NCBI GenBank assembly: GCA_947462335.1
Contig: OX381717.1
Coordinates: 46,667,523 to 46,731,522, forward strand
From: Harmothoe impar
Taxonomy: Eukaryota > Annelida > Polychaeta > Phyllodocida > Polynoidae
Direction of reading: 5' to 3'
Length of the DNA stretch: 64,000 bases
Positions 1-9,883 of this stretch are shown piece by piece (positions within the stretch are counted from its first letter, which is position 1; the number at the start of each line of letters is the position of its first letter). The translations under genes and the position numbers were made by a program. The notes under the pieces were generated by a model, which searched no databases, was not told where the DNA came from, and saw nothing but the letters and a program-made list of their open reading frames with translations.

Positions 1-959
1 CTTGTCTGGGCTACATTCATGTATCATGACAATTAGAGCATACTGAATTAAAGCAGTATGCTGTCGGTGAAGGGTTCAGATGGCAGTAGGATAATATCAA
101 TAAACATTGGCCAATGGGAACAATCTCCCCAAACAAGGGTCAGACTGAGGGTTGCAGTGGCTAATGAGGCATTTGCATACTATATGCATACTAATGTGGG
201 TTGTGAAGCGTGGGTTGTATGCATCATCTGTCTTTCTGGTGTAAATTGGTGCTTTAGAGCAGTGACATTGTTTGATGAAAATGAGGACTGAGGCCAATAG
301 ATATAGCTATTTTAATTGTATGTCTGATTATAAAAAAAAATAATGGGACAGTAGAACTAACAAATTGGGTTTCATTATAGATGTCTTTTAGGAACATTTC
401 AGGAAATCTAAATATATTTTATGCATAGTTAAGTTTCACTGTCTAATACGAACAGGTATGAAGATCGCTTTTGTCGGAGGCTAAACCAGTAACATATTAT
501 TACAAAGTGAAATCTTGATCACATACCATAATAAAGATAAGCAAACACAACAAGGAGTATAAAGAAACAATACACCACCCAACCTAAGTTTCTAGCATAG
601 AATTAGATGTATAATATCTGCAGCACTCTGTTCACCCTGTTTTAAGCCAGAACACCTGTGTGTGTCCTATGTCAGTATGTAACAAAGTGTAAGCTTGCAT
701 TGGTGGCCTTTGTGAACCAGAAACAAACCAGAAACCAGCACTGATGTGTATCTTGTAGACCCCCTGGGGAGGGGTAGGTTGGTACTTGGTACATAGATCT
801 CTGCATCCTGGAATAGGGATACATAAAGATAGCTTGGGGATAGAAACAAATACATATCAAAATGAATACTCTCCTTTTATAAATAGAGATAATCATCATG
901 TTGTGGAATATAATGAAGACAGACATCTGCCTTATATCAACAATACATAAACAACACTG

Positions 960-1026
960 CCCAGTACAGTTACATATAACATTATATAATGCTTCTCTAA
1001 GGCTCCTTACTATGGCATAACGTTAT
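960..1026 (+). mobile_element. MITE (AACGTTAT family), left half, split by the Ngaro element
   Basis: Contains the family's core CTCTAAGGCTCCTTACTATGG and ends in CATAACGTTATA exactly where the retrotransposon begins. The rest of the MITE resumes at 5752. Intact 147-bp relatives lie at 14457-14603 and 44210-44356. This copy has lost about 30 bp, mostly from its left half. Confidence 0.75.
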
Positions 1027-1100
1027 ATTGGTATCAAGGTAATTCTGATAGTGAATAAAGCACAATACATTATATGGACTTGGGCTGGATTAAACCTGCC
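1027..1100 (-). repeat. Ngaro B2 split direct repeat
   Basis: Matches 1373-1446 over 74 bp. It forms the 3' end of the element in the minus sense. A 55-bp A-rich spacer (1101-1155) separates it from A2 and is not repeated elsewhere in the element. Confidence 0.85.
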
Positions 1101-1155
1101 TGTTTATTAGATACGTATTGACTCGGTAAGCCAATTGATAGAAAAAAAAAAATAA

Positions 1156-1374
1156 AATTAATTAACTAACCACGTTAAATATGACACAAAGCAAGCGAGC
1201 AGTGAGCTGTCCAACCTCTCTGGGCGGCGCTCTGGCATAAAACAACAGCGGTAACCAACGTACACACTCTGCCTAGATACATAACATAGGGGGCGCTCCT
1301 AACCGGATAGCAGAGGTTTGGCGCGCGCGAATGACCTGACCAATAGCGGGAACAAGGGACTCGTACCCAACCAT
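1156..1374 (-). repeat. Ngaro A2 split direct repeat
   Basis: 219 bp matching 5533-5751, including the GCGCGCGCG stretch. It abuts B1, so the junction B1-A2 reproduces the expected joint of a circular intermediate. Confidence 0.88.
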
Positions 1375-1446
1375 TGGTATCAAGGTAATTCTGATAGTGA
1401 ATAAAGCACAATACATTATATGGACTTGGGCTGGATTAAACCTGCC
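1373..1446 (-). repeat. Ngaro B1 split direct repeat
   Basis: 74-bp copy of B2, directly after the recombinase ORF in the minus sense and overlapping the first bases of A2 by two. Confidence 0.85.
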
Positions 1447-1490
1447 AACACCCAGAATTACAAACTACACATCACTATAACATATATATA

Positions 1491-2471
1491 TTACTTTTTA
1501 CACATAGCACCAACTACCATCCTGTCTAAATTAATTCTAGAGGATAGCGGCTTGGCCAGATAAATTAAGGCAGTGAGGCTAGCCCAATCACCAGTCTGTC
1601 TAATGTCCTCCAAAGGAATACCACAACTATGTAAAAAAGCAGCTCCAGAACGCCTTAAAGAATGGCAGCCGGCCCCTTTTACATCCATATTAATAGTTGC
1701 TAACAATCTCTTTAAATAATTATTAAGTACCGGGTAGGTCAGTGGGACCAAGACCCCTGATACCTTTAACATAAATACCGGTGAATCCTTTGTTACAGAC
1801 GGGCAGTCATTGAAATGATTAGCTAACAGAGTTGCAGCGCACAAAGGTGAGCCTATAGCATAAGTAAGGGGTACTAAGTGTATACGCTGACCATATTGGA
1901 TCGTTTTAGAACTCGAGATCCTAAGTAATACACCCCAAGGTTTGAAAACAAGAGAGCTCCTGCGTAGAAAATGACCCTCCAACTTGTGGTTATTAGGAAC
2001 TAGATTACACTTCCTCAATAGTGAACGGAAGCTTGTGGCTATACATGCCCACATACACCTCTCATTCACACTAAGGCAGTCTACATGCATGAACATATTC
2101 AATAAGTTTTCCAGTGTTAAAGTCACACGCGTGGGTACAGGATCCCCCAATAGCCTCCTAAGGCCTTTCAGAGTAGTAGAAAAAATAAAATTCAACCTAA
2201 TCTCTGAGACGTCATACCCGAAATACTTGTTTAGGCTAATGACCCCTGATACATAGTTATCAATGCTCACATAACACAGTGAATCTGACAAGAAGACAAT
2301 AAACTTGCACATAACATCTACAGTGGTTGGAACTACTGCCACCATAATAAGAGCGCAGAAAGATATGTATTTCTTCCACTGCGAAGCCTTGGTTCGCCAT
2401 GTAGACTCTGACCAACAATAAGATCTAACTTTTGCTGCTTTTGTCTCCAGCCTTCGTCGCAACAGGAGCAC
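1491..2471 (-). CDS. Tyrosine recombinase (integrase) of the Ngaro-like element
   Basis: 326 residues. The catalytic set of the tyrosine recombinase family is visible: Arg153 in SLLRKCNLVP, His270-x-x-Arg273 in HSLRRSG, Trp296 in TGDWAS in the histidine/tryptophan position, and the nucleophile Tyr304 in ALIYL. The enzyme would integrate a circular DNA copy by site-specific strand exchange, which explains the missing target duplication. The ORF overlaps the end of the RT frame by 47 nt in the +1 frame relative to RT, so it may be expressed by re-initiation, a frameshift or a separate transcript. The ATG at 2471 is the first in the open frame, and the true start could differ. No internal stop is seen. 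Confidence 0.9.
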   Translation of the reverse strand: MLLLRRRLETKAAKVRSYCWSESTWRTKASQWKKYISFCALIMVAVVPTTVDVMCKFIVFLSDSLCYVSIDNYVSGVISLNKYFGYDVSEIRLNFIFSTTLKGLRRLLGDPVPTRVTLTLENLLNMFMHVDCLSVNERCMWACIATSFRSLLRKCNLVPNNHKLEGHFLRRSSLVFKPWGVLLRISSSKTIQYGQRIHLVPLTYAIGSPLCAATLLANHFNDCPSVTKDSPVFMLKVSGVLVPLTYPVLNNYLKRLLATINMDVKGAGCHSLRRSGAAFLHSCGIPLEDIRQTGDWASLTALIYLAKPLSSRINLDRMVVGAMCKK

Positions 2472-4179
2472 ATCTGGAACAACACAAACCCGTAGGGATC
2501 TTCATGTTATTTTCATACATACGAGACAAGGCGTCAGCAATCACATTTAACTTTCCTGGTATATGAACACTTACAATATGACAATTAAATAATACACTTA
2601 ACCAGAAAATTCTACGTAATATAGACATAGCATAATTATTTGAGCTTTTTCCGGTATTTAGGCCTGTGACGACTTGAGTATTATCAGAGAAGCAAATAAC
2701 ACGACAATTTCTCCAAGCTGGACCCCATCTCCATAGAGATTCCACTACCGGGTATAGCTCTTGTACATTTATATTGTCAGGTATCTCTTCCCCAGGGCAG
2801 TGTGAGAGGTGGTTGTGGTGATCACTTGTAGCGTCCAAGTCCATGTTCCACATACCCGCTAACCAGTCTCCACTCCAATGAGCACCATAACCTGATCCAG
2901 AGGCGTCGGTGTAAATGTTCACAGTGTCCTGTACCCTCCTGCCCACCATCTTGGCCTCTCCATTAAACCAGGTGGCGAAATTCTTCCACCACTGTATGTC
3001 TAAGAAAAAGTTCTTGGTGAGGGTTACTCGTCTCTTACCGGTATTAAAACTCGATAATAAACCAATAATTCTATGAGAAAAAGTTCTTCCACCTCTTACT
3101 ACCGTAGAGCAATGTCCTATAATGCCACATAGCCTCTGGAGTTGCTTGCGTGTCGCCTGACGGCGACCAGCAAAGAACGCGAGCTCTTCCTTTAACCTTA
3201 GCATTTTATCTACCGGTAGTAATAACTTCATCTGAACAGTGTCTATAATGATGCCCAGATATCTTTGTATCTGTGAGGGTGATAAGACTTTTTTATATGA
3301 AATATTAAACCCTAGCGAGCGTAGGAGAGAATGAAGAGCTAATTGAGCCTCTTTACATGATTCAAAACTGTCTCCTATTAGAAGAAAATCGTCCAAATAA
3401 CTATAGCATTTGAAACCATTAGCATTCATATACCTAGTAACAGAGTCTGTCAAATTATTAAATATGTAAGGCGAGGCTCTGGCCCCGAAAGACAGGAAAT
3501 TATCTTCTATGTACACGTCCTGACCATCAACACTCCAGGCCAAACCTTGAAACTTTCTGTCCCCGGGACGAATCATGCATGTACGGTATGCCGCCTCTAT
3601 ATCTGTTACAGCCAAAAAGCAACCTGGGGTTAGGCTCTCACATATTTCATCCATACTACAAAACTTAAAATTATTAAAGGTGCTAGACATATGATTATTT
3701 ATAGAAATGCCCTCAGGCCTGCTAGCGTCAGTAATGGGACGATAACCACCAGATGATTTTTCAACCGCCCCCAGGGCATGTACACAATGCGGCTTCCTAT
3801 CAACAATACTAAGTTTACCGGTACTTATTTCCTTTAAAATAATATCGTTCATGAAACCAAAAGCTTCCCCTGTAGCGGAAGCATAGTTAATACACTCGTA
3901 AGAAGGTATATCTACTAGAGGGTCAATAATTTTAAACCCATGCATCACCCCGTCCAGCAAAAACAAGCTGTCTGGATCCCAAGTACCGTATACATCATTA
4001 TCCCCCCCCGACAACATATTCTTCCAACCACAAGGCTTAAACTGCGATTGGACATTCGAAACATTATGTACACAATTAATATCCCAAAGTGGCCTGTAAT
4101 CTATATAGGCAAACAGTAAGTCACTGATGCTATCCATACATATAACTCTGTCCTCTCTGATCAAATCGTAGGTGATCAC
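2425..4179 (-). CDS. Reverse transcriptase-RNase H of the Ngaro-like element
   Basis: 584 residues in the open frame. Reverse transcriptase motifs are in order: GGYRPITDASRP at 144-155, motif A TDIEAAY with Asp193, FGARASP at 231-237, the catalytic YLDD at 261-264 and YLGIIID at 307-313. RNase H follows with Asp425 in YTDAS, Glu474, Asp499 in FSDNT and Asp549 in ADALSR, all four acidic positions present. The polymerase copies the element RNA, and RNase H removes the template. The first codon of the listed span is GTG. The frame is in fact open further upstream through a run of 13 G on the minus strand (4215-4227) into the gag gene, so translation as a gag-RT fusion by -1 frameshifting is plausible. 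The end overlaps the recombinase ORF. Confidence 0.92.
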   Translation of the reverse strand: MITYDLIREDRVICMDSISDLLFAYIDYRPLWDINCVHNVSNVQSQFKPCGWKNMLSGGDNDVYGTWDPDSLFLLDGVMHGFKIIDPLVDIPSYECINYASATGEAFGFMNDIILKEISTGKLSIVDRKPHCVHALGAVEKSSGGYRPITDASRPEGISINNHMSSTFNNFKFCSMDEICESLTPGCFLAVTDIEAAYRTCMIRPGDRKFQGLAWSVDGQDVYIEDNFLSFGARASPYIFNNLTDSVTRYMNANGFKCYSYLDDFLLIGDSFESCKEAQLALHSLLRSLGFNISYKKVLSPSQIQRYLGIIIDTVQMKLLLPVDKMLRLKEELAFFAGRRQATRKQLQRLCGIIGHCSTVVRGGRTFSHRIIGLLSSFNTGKRRVTLTKNFFLDIQWWKNFATWFNGEAKMVGRRVQDTVNIYTDASGSGYGAHWSGDWLAGMWNMDLDATSDHHNHLSHCPGEEIPDNINVQELYPVVESLWRWGPAWRNCRVICFSDNTQVVTGLNTGKSSNNYAMSILRRIFWLSVLFNCHIVSVHIPGKLNVIADALSRMYENNMKIPTGLCCSRCAPVATKAGDKSSKS

Positions 4180-4205
4180 GTCACAGGTAGGCTCTTCGCT
4201 GAAGT

Positions 4206-5507
4206 CTACCGGTACCCCCCCCCCCCCTGCTGCTGATGGGGGTTTGACGCGGTGTAACCTTGGTTGGCGCCTTGGTTCTGTGGGTAGAATGAAGACTGGA
4301 CATTCCTGTTTTGATGCTGCTGACCTTGTACGGTACCACTGTTATAGTTGCAGCCGCCTTTCGCCCTGTGTGAGCCCCTACATACACAACATACGTGTTG
4401 TTTATGACAAGGATTGTATTGGCATGATGTGAAGTTCCAACTGGCACAGATATCATCCGGGCACCAGATCCTCGGCGTGGAAGGCTTGCTGGAGCCACCT
4501 GGCTTCCCTGACTGAGAAGAACCCTGCAGAAGACGCATGGCTTCCACATAAGCCTTGGTAGATTCGATACCGAAATGAGTGGCGTTCGCTGTGTGTTCTG
4601 CAGCGGTGTATCTGACCTCTCCAGAAGCCACCTTGGTTGTCACGTCATGTTCATATTTCGCCACCGCCTTGGGCATGTAGGTGGGCCTAATCTCCTTGAG
4701 GGTGATATATTTGAAGTGTTCCAAATACCCTTGAGCATCGAACCGAGCGTCATTTGCTTTTATGATACACTCAGTCACACACACCATACCGTATACCAGT
4801 TCTCTATAGGACATCTCCTCATAGCTTTTATCTAACGGTAGATGAAAATCTGGGCGGATCCAGTGTCGCGATCTCTTTCTGCGTGCAGATTCGCTTGACC
4901 AATGGAAACCAGACATGCCGCCACCCTCACCTTGTAGAGGTAATCCTGCGTTGTTGACATCTCCAGTAGCCAGCCCTAGAGCCTGTAGGCCTAAACCCAC
5001 AGACTCTAAGCCAGCTTGAAGAGTTGTCGCTGCTGTCGTGTTGTCTCCGGTAGTCGAAGCCAGTGAGCCGTCTGCGTAGAACAGTTGACGCTGGAAGCCA
5101 CCCTCTGCTGTCGATCCGGTCCCCGGAGGCTTAGGCTTAAACCCTGGAGGTGGTACCACTGGCTTCCGAGTGTCCGGCTTGCTCCCCGATCCGCCATCTT
5201 GGCTCGAAGCCAACTCCTCTTCCAGTTTAGCGTTCTGCAAATTAATCGCTGCCAGGCGATCCTCCATTGACTGCATCTCTAGCTTACGTTTGAGGATAGC
5301 TTGTTTCTCCTCCGCCAGTTTTAGTTGTAGAGCAACCGTCTGTTCCCTATCCATTGCTGGTGATCCTGGCTCTTCCACCTTGCGTAATTCAAAGGCTTCG
5401 TCTTCTTCCTCGTTCAATCCACCTTTAGAATGGGTGGGTTTAGCACATTGCGGACACGCCGATTTACGATGATCGTACTCGAACGAGCAGCTTTTGCAAG
5501 GCTGCAT
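4206..5507 (-). CDS. Gag-like nucleocapsid protein of the Ngaro-like element
   Basis: 433 residues. It opens with a CxxC...CxxC zinc ribbon (Cys4, Cys7, Cys18, Cys21), has a charged helical segment rich in Glu/Lys/Gln at about 35-105, a Pro/Gly linker, a middle domain, and a Cys/His cluster near residues 345-390 (CPDDICASWNF, CHKQHVCCVCRG). Cysteine-rich C-termini of this type occur in DIRS/Ngaro gag proteins and would bind nucleic acid. The tail is Gln/Gly-rich and ends just after the G13 tract. The start ATG at 5507 lies 25 bp inside the A1 repeat, so the leader is A1. RT follows in the -1 frame. Confidence 0.85.
   Translation of the reverse strand: MQPCKSCSFEYDHRKSACPQCAKPTHSKGGLNEEEDEAFELRKVEEPGSPAMDREQTVALQLKLAEEKQAILKRKLEMQSMEDRLAAINLQNAKLEEELASSQDGGSGSKPDTRKPVVPPPGFKPKPPGTGSTAEGGFQRQLFYADGSLASTTGDNTTAATTLQAGLESVGLGLQALGLATGDVNNAGLPLQGEGGGMSGFHWSSESARRKRSRHWIRPDFHLPLDKSYEEMSYRELVYGMVCVTECIIKANDARFDAQGYLEHFKYITLKEIRPTYMPKAVAKYEHDVTTKVASGEVRYTAAEHTANATHFGIESTKAYVEAMRLLQGSSQSGKPGGSSKPSTPRIWCPDDICASWNFTSCQYNPCHKQHVCCVCRGSHRAKGGCNYNSGTVQGQQHQNRNVQSSFYPQNQGANQGYTASNPHQQQGGGGYR
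4215..4227 (-). promoter_or_regulatory. Homopolymer G13 (minus strand) at the gag/RT junction
   Basis: Thirteen C on the plus strand, read as GGGGGG... in the last gag codons. A -1 slip here bypasses the gag stop (TAG at 4206-4208) and enters the RT frame, which has no stop between this tract and its listed start. It could be a programmed frameshift site, but homopolymer length error in the assembly would look the same. Confidence 0.45.
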
Positions 5508-5532
5508 GGCTGTGGCTTAGAAAAATATATAT

Positions 5533-5751
5533 AATTAATTAACTAACCACGTTAAATATGACACAAAGCAAGCGAGCAGTGAGCTGTCCAACCTCTCTGG
5601 GCGGCGCTCTGGCATAAAACAACAGCGGTAACCAACGTACACACTCTGCCTAGATACATAACATAGGGGGCGCTCCTAACCGGATAGCAGAGGTTTGGCG
5701 CGCGCGAATGACCTGACCAATAGCGGGAACAAGGGACTCGTACCCAACCAT
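5533..5751 (-). repeat. Ngaro A1 split direct repeat (5' end and leader)
   Basis: 219-bp match to A2, forming the minus-strand 5' end. It contains GC-rich CpG motifs (GCGCGCGCG) and a CCAAT motif on the plus strand, so it probably carries the promoter. The flanking MITE resumes at 5752. Confidence 0.88.
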
Positions 5752-5801
5752 AAAGTTTTAAAACATAATTTTGACGTAAAATAACATTTCTTGTCAGCTG
5801 G
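5752..5801 (+). mobile_element. MITE (AACGTTAT family), right half
   Basis: Continues the MITE split at 1026: TTTTGACGTAAAATAAC and the terminus GTCAGCTGGG match the right end of 44210-44356. Confidence 0.75.
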
Positions 5802-7002
5802 GTTGCCCTGCAGCGACCCTACTGTACTCTATAGTGGAAGGGAGAAGCCTTCTACTCATGATCCACTCACTCCTGCTGCCTGCTTGTTGAACAATCTCCA
5901 GACAGGAACCTGGTGATAAGATCTTACTTCAGCATAGGGAGCAACAACCTCTCACACCGTCACACCCTCAGTTCTTATGTGATAGGTTGCACCTTACAGT
6001 GTTGCATTCTATCATGTAGCACCACTATATGATTACGTAATGTTTGCTTGAAAAGTAAAAGGTGTTTGCCTTCATCCACTTTAGCCTCTCATGAAGCAAG
6101 CAAATTAGATCATCTGGCTACAAGAGATCTCTACTGATACCTGGGGACAGTAGATAGCGGGTGGGCTGCAGTAAGCACCAATAGAGGTCTAAACGAATAT
6201 ATAGATTTTTTGTTAGCACTATCACCCTATATATTATATAGGTTGATAGTGTCAACAAAAAATCTATTTGATAGTCCTCGAGTCGACACTGTTTCCGAGT
6301 CAACTATTGGCTACTTTTCAGGCCAAAGTAAAATAAATCCGTCCTACCCTACCTAGATTTTCAGACTACATAATATTATGTAACCTGAAACCCACCTATT
6401 TTTTCGGCCTAGTCACAACATGGAGGAGTGCAAACTATTCAAGTGAAAGGGGTATAATACTATGCAACCTTGGGTGCAGTTAGTGTAACATGGGGCCTTA
6501 GTCATGTTGCCTGACATTTGAGCAAACCACCGCCTCTAGGCATTGCTAAGTTGATCATATAAGGATGTGAATAGCGCTTGAAGGACAACAAGCTGGCAGG
6601 CTGACTGAGTGACTAACTAATAATATTCATGACCCTGTTTAAAACAGACATTTAGAATGTACTATACCACTCTTGAAACAGAAATAGCTTTATTCATCAT
6701 ATGGGCAATCAAACAAAATTTAAATGTATGTACTCACTCTCACACATGCAGTTCCAGTGATGAATGGAAGTCTTGGGAATTCATTATGAGTGATATTTCG
6801 ACTGGACATGTTGCAATCGTAGACATCAAGAGCAAAAATTCAAACACTTGGTCGACCTATAACTGAGGAAAATTGATTATGTGGCAATAACTATAATATA
6901 AAACAAAAAAATAATGGTCTCATCACGGGTGGCCATTTAGGCAATATAAAAATACCAGCTATAACAGCGGCACCCATTTGTAAGGTCTTTTTTCTCCTCC
7001 AC
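5802..7002. other. Duplicated non-coding sequence
   Basis: Homologous to about 14604-15250. It includes a short hairpin at 6200-6270 built on AGATTTTTTGTTAG / TTGACAAAAAATCT-type arms. No ORF here is preserved in the paralogue. Confidence 0.5.
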
Positions 7003-7041
7003 CAACTGTTCCTATTCCAGGATGTCCCACATATTGAACTC

Positions 7042-7210
7042 CTATGATTCCTTGTTTGTGGAGTCTATGGACTGTAGCATAGCAATTACTTGGGACTTCC
7101 CCTCTACAAACCACTGACTTTGATGTCTAAAAGGCTGTGTCTTAGTGTCTTGTAGTATTAGGACATTGACAATATTTGGGAAGCGAGCCACTTGAAAGAC
7201 TACAAAGTGA
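7042..7210 (-). CDS. Possible terminal coding exon of a host gene, copy 1
   Basis: On the minus strand a 208-bp block (7210 down to 7003) is preserved without indels relative to 15468-15261, while sequence on both sides is unalignable or strongly diverged. It begins after an acceptor-like TCTGACACAG and is followed by GT after CAGTTG. The open frame starts in phase 2, reads through FPNIVNVLILQDTKTQPF and SQWFVEGKSQV, and ends at TAG (7044-7042). Upstream of that stop the two copies differ at five positions, four synonymous and one Met/Val, while the bases after the stop include a change that makes a second TAG in this copy. That pattern suggests a real C-terminus ending at the first TAG. I do not recognise the protein. 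No other exon is established, so a pseudogene fragment is possible. Confidence 0.42.
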
Positions 7211-7334
7211 CTGTGTCAGATTGGCCACTGAGTAATGGGAAATGAAGAAGAAACAGATGGAAAGGAGATAGACTGTACATATCTAGTGCAGGAGAAGAGA
7301 CGGGAAAGAAAGTAAAGGTTCATTAAATAACAAT

Positions 7335-7470
7335 TGTGAGCACATCCCTATCATTCACCACCTATATCTGTCTCTGTATGTCTCTATCTGTCTCTGTCAA
7401 TCTCTGTCCATCTCTGTCTATCTCAGTTTATCTCTATCTGTCTTTGTCTATCAGCCTCTCTTTCTCTCTC
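7335..7470 (+). repeat. Imperfect CTGT/CTAT microsatellite
   Basis: Repeated TCTCTGTC and TCTCTATC units. The long ORF across it is a product of repeat composition. Confidence 0.7.
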
Positions 7471-9562
7471 TTAGATTCTCTTTCACCTGCCCCCTCTTCT
7501 TTCTGCTTCCATTCCCTATACTACCTGCCTTCACCTGAATCAGCAAGCATCAAGCATTTCTGCAAGTCCTTATGTTAAGACATCAATGACATCATGACCT
7601 GAGTAATCCGCCCTTTTGCCAGGAGACCTTTGGAACACCTTCAAATCATACAGGGAGGCTGTTGGAGCCCCAACGTAAACCTTCACTTACTTTGAGTTTT
7701 GCAGCTTTGAAGTAAATGTGACTGTGCTATCAGAATTATTGCTGCTTAGCAAGTAATTTTGGAGAGTATATTCCTGTGTTAGATTGCACTAGATATGTCG
7801 GAAATTAAAAAGATATTTTGAAATGTGCAAATCTTCTTATTCTTGCTACTTTTTCTGCCTTGTTCATCATTCTAATCAATCACTGTCCATCTGTAGATAT
7901 ACCAGTTCCTACACATATCATAGAGCCACAGTCACATATATTCTGCCAGTTTTTTCTTTCCCTAAAGCTGCAGTAACTTGATTTATTGCTAACCAAAATC
8001 CAACACATCTCTGGTTTCCTATTTGCAATGTAGTGTGAAGAATATGCTCGAAGATGATTGACCGAATTGGCGAAAAAATTCACTGCAGTAAGAAGATCAA
8101 AGAAGCCATGTTTTTTGCCACTAGATGTTGGCACTACTGTCAGATGTGTCTGATTCAAGAAGCAGTATCAGATGATCAGGAGTACTGTAGTTATATGCTA
8201 CTGCTAGTATTTCTACAGCCATGCAAGGGGAGAGATGGTGAGAGTGAGGTTCAGCAATAGAGACGATGAGGAATATGTATGGAGGTGGCTATACCGATGA
8301 GAAATGGAAAAGAGGCTGACAGAGAGAGACAAAAAATGACAAATACAGAGAGAAATGACAGGATGCAATTGGAGTGTCCTCTTACTTTAATTTACTCAAC
8401 AGGACTCCGACAGGGTTCACTTTTATGACAAGAAATATGACCTAGGAATTAGGACAGGTAGGTAAGATTTTATCTATTTTCAAACCTCAGATGTAGCTAG
8501 GAATCAAGTTGTGATATATTATTTCAACTTGCAAATAGTGGTGTTGCCTTAGGGGTAGCAGGTTGCACAATGATATAAGTTCATAATCATTTATTCAAAA
8601 TCTGATATTGAATATTTGCAACAAAAGAAAAAACAGAAAGAGAAGAATACCCAGAACTCAGAAAGAATTTAATCCTAGGATCTACCATGGATGGGTTTCC
8701 TGAACACTTTATTCGGGGGGCTTTATTCACCAGCTTGAAACCATCAAACGGTATCAGTATTATACTGTGTGTGATCTACAACCAACCATCAGCATTACTT
8801 AAAAAGACATTAATCATAACTGAAAGCCTTTGCAAGGTGTTCTTCTTTTTTCATATAATACGTAACTTTAGTCTGCCCACATCCTTTAGCACCTATGGTA
8901 ACTCATAAGAAAAACATGGGAATGTGATTATGATGGATAAGAGGGTATATGTGAAGATAGAGCTGGGTAGTATGGAATGAGAAAAGTAGAAGTGCAAATA
9001 CAACAGAGACTGTGTAAATGTTTATTTACCTGTGTCAGAGAGAATTAAATCTCCAGCAGGTTTACAACTGCTGCTTATTCACAAGCTAGACTCATTGCAT
9101 TTAGTATTTCAATACTGCACCATCGTGTTTAAGCGCCGGTGCTTATAACTTTGGAGGTCTGGTTACCCCTGGTGCTTATTCAAGATCCATTTTTAGTGCT
9201 TAAAATTTATTTCAACACCCCCATACCCCCCTTGCTTATACAAGACCGGCGCTTATTCAAAACCTGGCGCTTAAACGTGACGGTATGGTACTCATCTATC
9301 TCCTGTGTCCATCAGAGTCTGGTGCTTAGTTTTTATTCACATGCTGATAATGAAAGGCTATCAATTTACTCGAATATGTATTGAAACTTTCAAGGCAGTT
9401 GCTTAAAATAATTTGCTTTCTATAGTATCATATTGTACTCTTTAAACAACTAAGAACTGAGAAGGAGTCACATAAATCAGTGAATCAGTGAACTAAAGGG
9501 TATTGCAGAATAGATGGAGATGTCTCTAAGAGAAATGAGGTTGGGGCGGAGAGTGGACATAA

Positions 9563-9883
9563 GGGATGGTCAATGATCAACAGCAAGGAGGGGTTGGTGG
9601 GTTTTCATTAAAGTGTGCTGAATTATTTTTGGTGCCCCCTACAAAAGGGTTCAATTCTTTTGGCCCCCAACAGGAAGATTCAAATTATCATGAGTGACGC
9701 CTTATATTCATAGTAAAGCACACTATTTTTGCTAAAGAAGGGTGACATTCTTTTGGTCCCCCTCAAGAGAGGTCTCAATGTATAGGTTCTTCAATCTCCT
9801 TCAAGGGATTCAATGTTTTGGGTTGCCCCCACCCCCAAAATCCACCAACCCCCATCCTCTGCTGTTAGAAAATGACCACTCCC
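9563..9883. mobile_element. MITE (GGGAGTGGTCA family) with TAA target duplication
   Basis: Inverted ends GGGATGGTCA... and ...TGACCACTCCC extend over about 50 bp with mismatches and include matching CAACAG / CTGTTAG segments. TAA flanks both sides (9560-9562 and 9884-9886). Internally it repeats TTTTGGTCCCCC motifs. A 3-bp TWA duplication suggests PIF/Harbinger mobilisation. A relative lies at 15945-16177. Confidence 0.7.

Larger units (their letters stand above)
1027..5751 (-). mobile_element. Ngaro-like (DIRS-order) tyrosine-recombinase retrotransposon
   Basis: A 4.7-kb element on the minus strand with the layout A1 - gag - RT/RNase H - YR - B1 - A2 - B2. The 219-bp A repeat lies at 5533-5751 and 1156-1374. 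The 74-bp B repeat lies at 1373-1446 and 1027-1100. Split direct repeats of this kind mark Ngaro- and PAT-type elements, whereas DIRS1 itself has inverted termini. There is no flanking target duplication, as expected for tyrosine-recombinase integration. All three reading frames are long and open, and the two A copies look almost identical by eye, so the insertion is recent and possibly still competent. It sits inside a MITE. PAT remains an alternative to Ngaro, but I see no methyltransferase domain after the RNase H, which fits Ngaro. Confidence 0.9.
1..9420 (+). repeat. Tandem segmental duplication, copy 1
   Basis: Anchors shared in the same order with 13450-26770 include 109-200 with about 13546-13640, 690-800 with 14130-14225, 5807-6000 with 14604-14770, 7003-7210 with 15261-15468, 7990-8200 with 16460-16650, 8700-8860 with 17465-17529 plus 26380-26460, and 9080-9110 with about 26680-26715. 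Identity is moderate with many indels, so the duplication is old. The retrotransposon at 1027-5751 is absent from copy 2 and therefore entered later, or was lost there. Outside the listed features I see no gene in this block. Confidence 0.8.

Noticed and set aside
1027..5751. Assignment to DIRS1 itself or to an LTR retrotransposon
   Set aside because: Termini are split direct repeats rather than inverted repeats or LTRs, there is no target duplication, and the integrase is a tyrosine recombinase.
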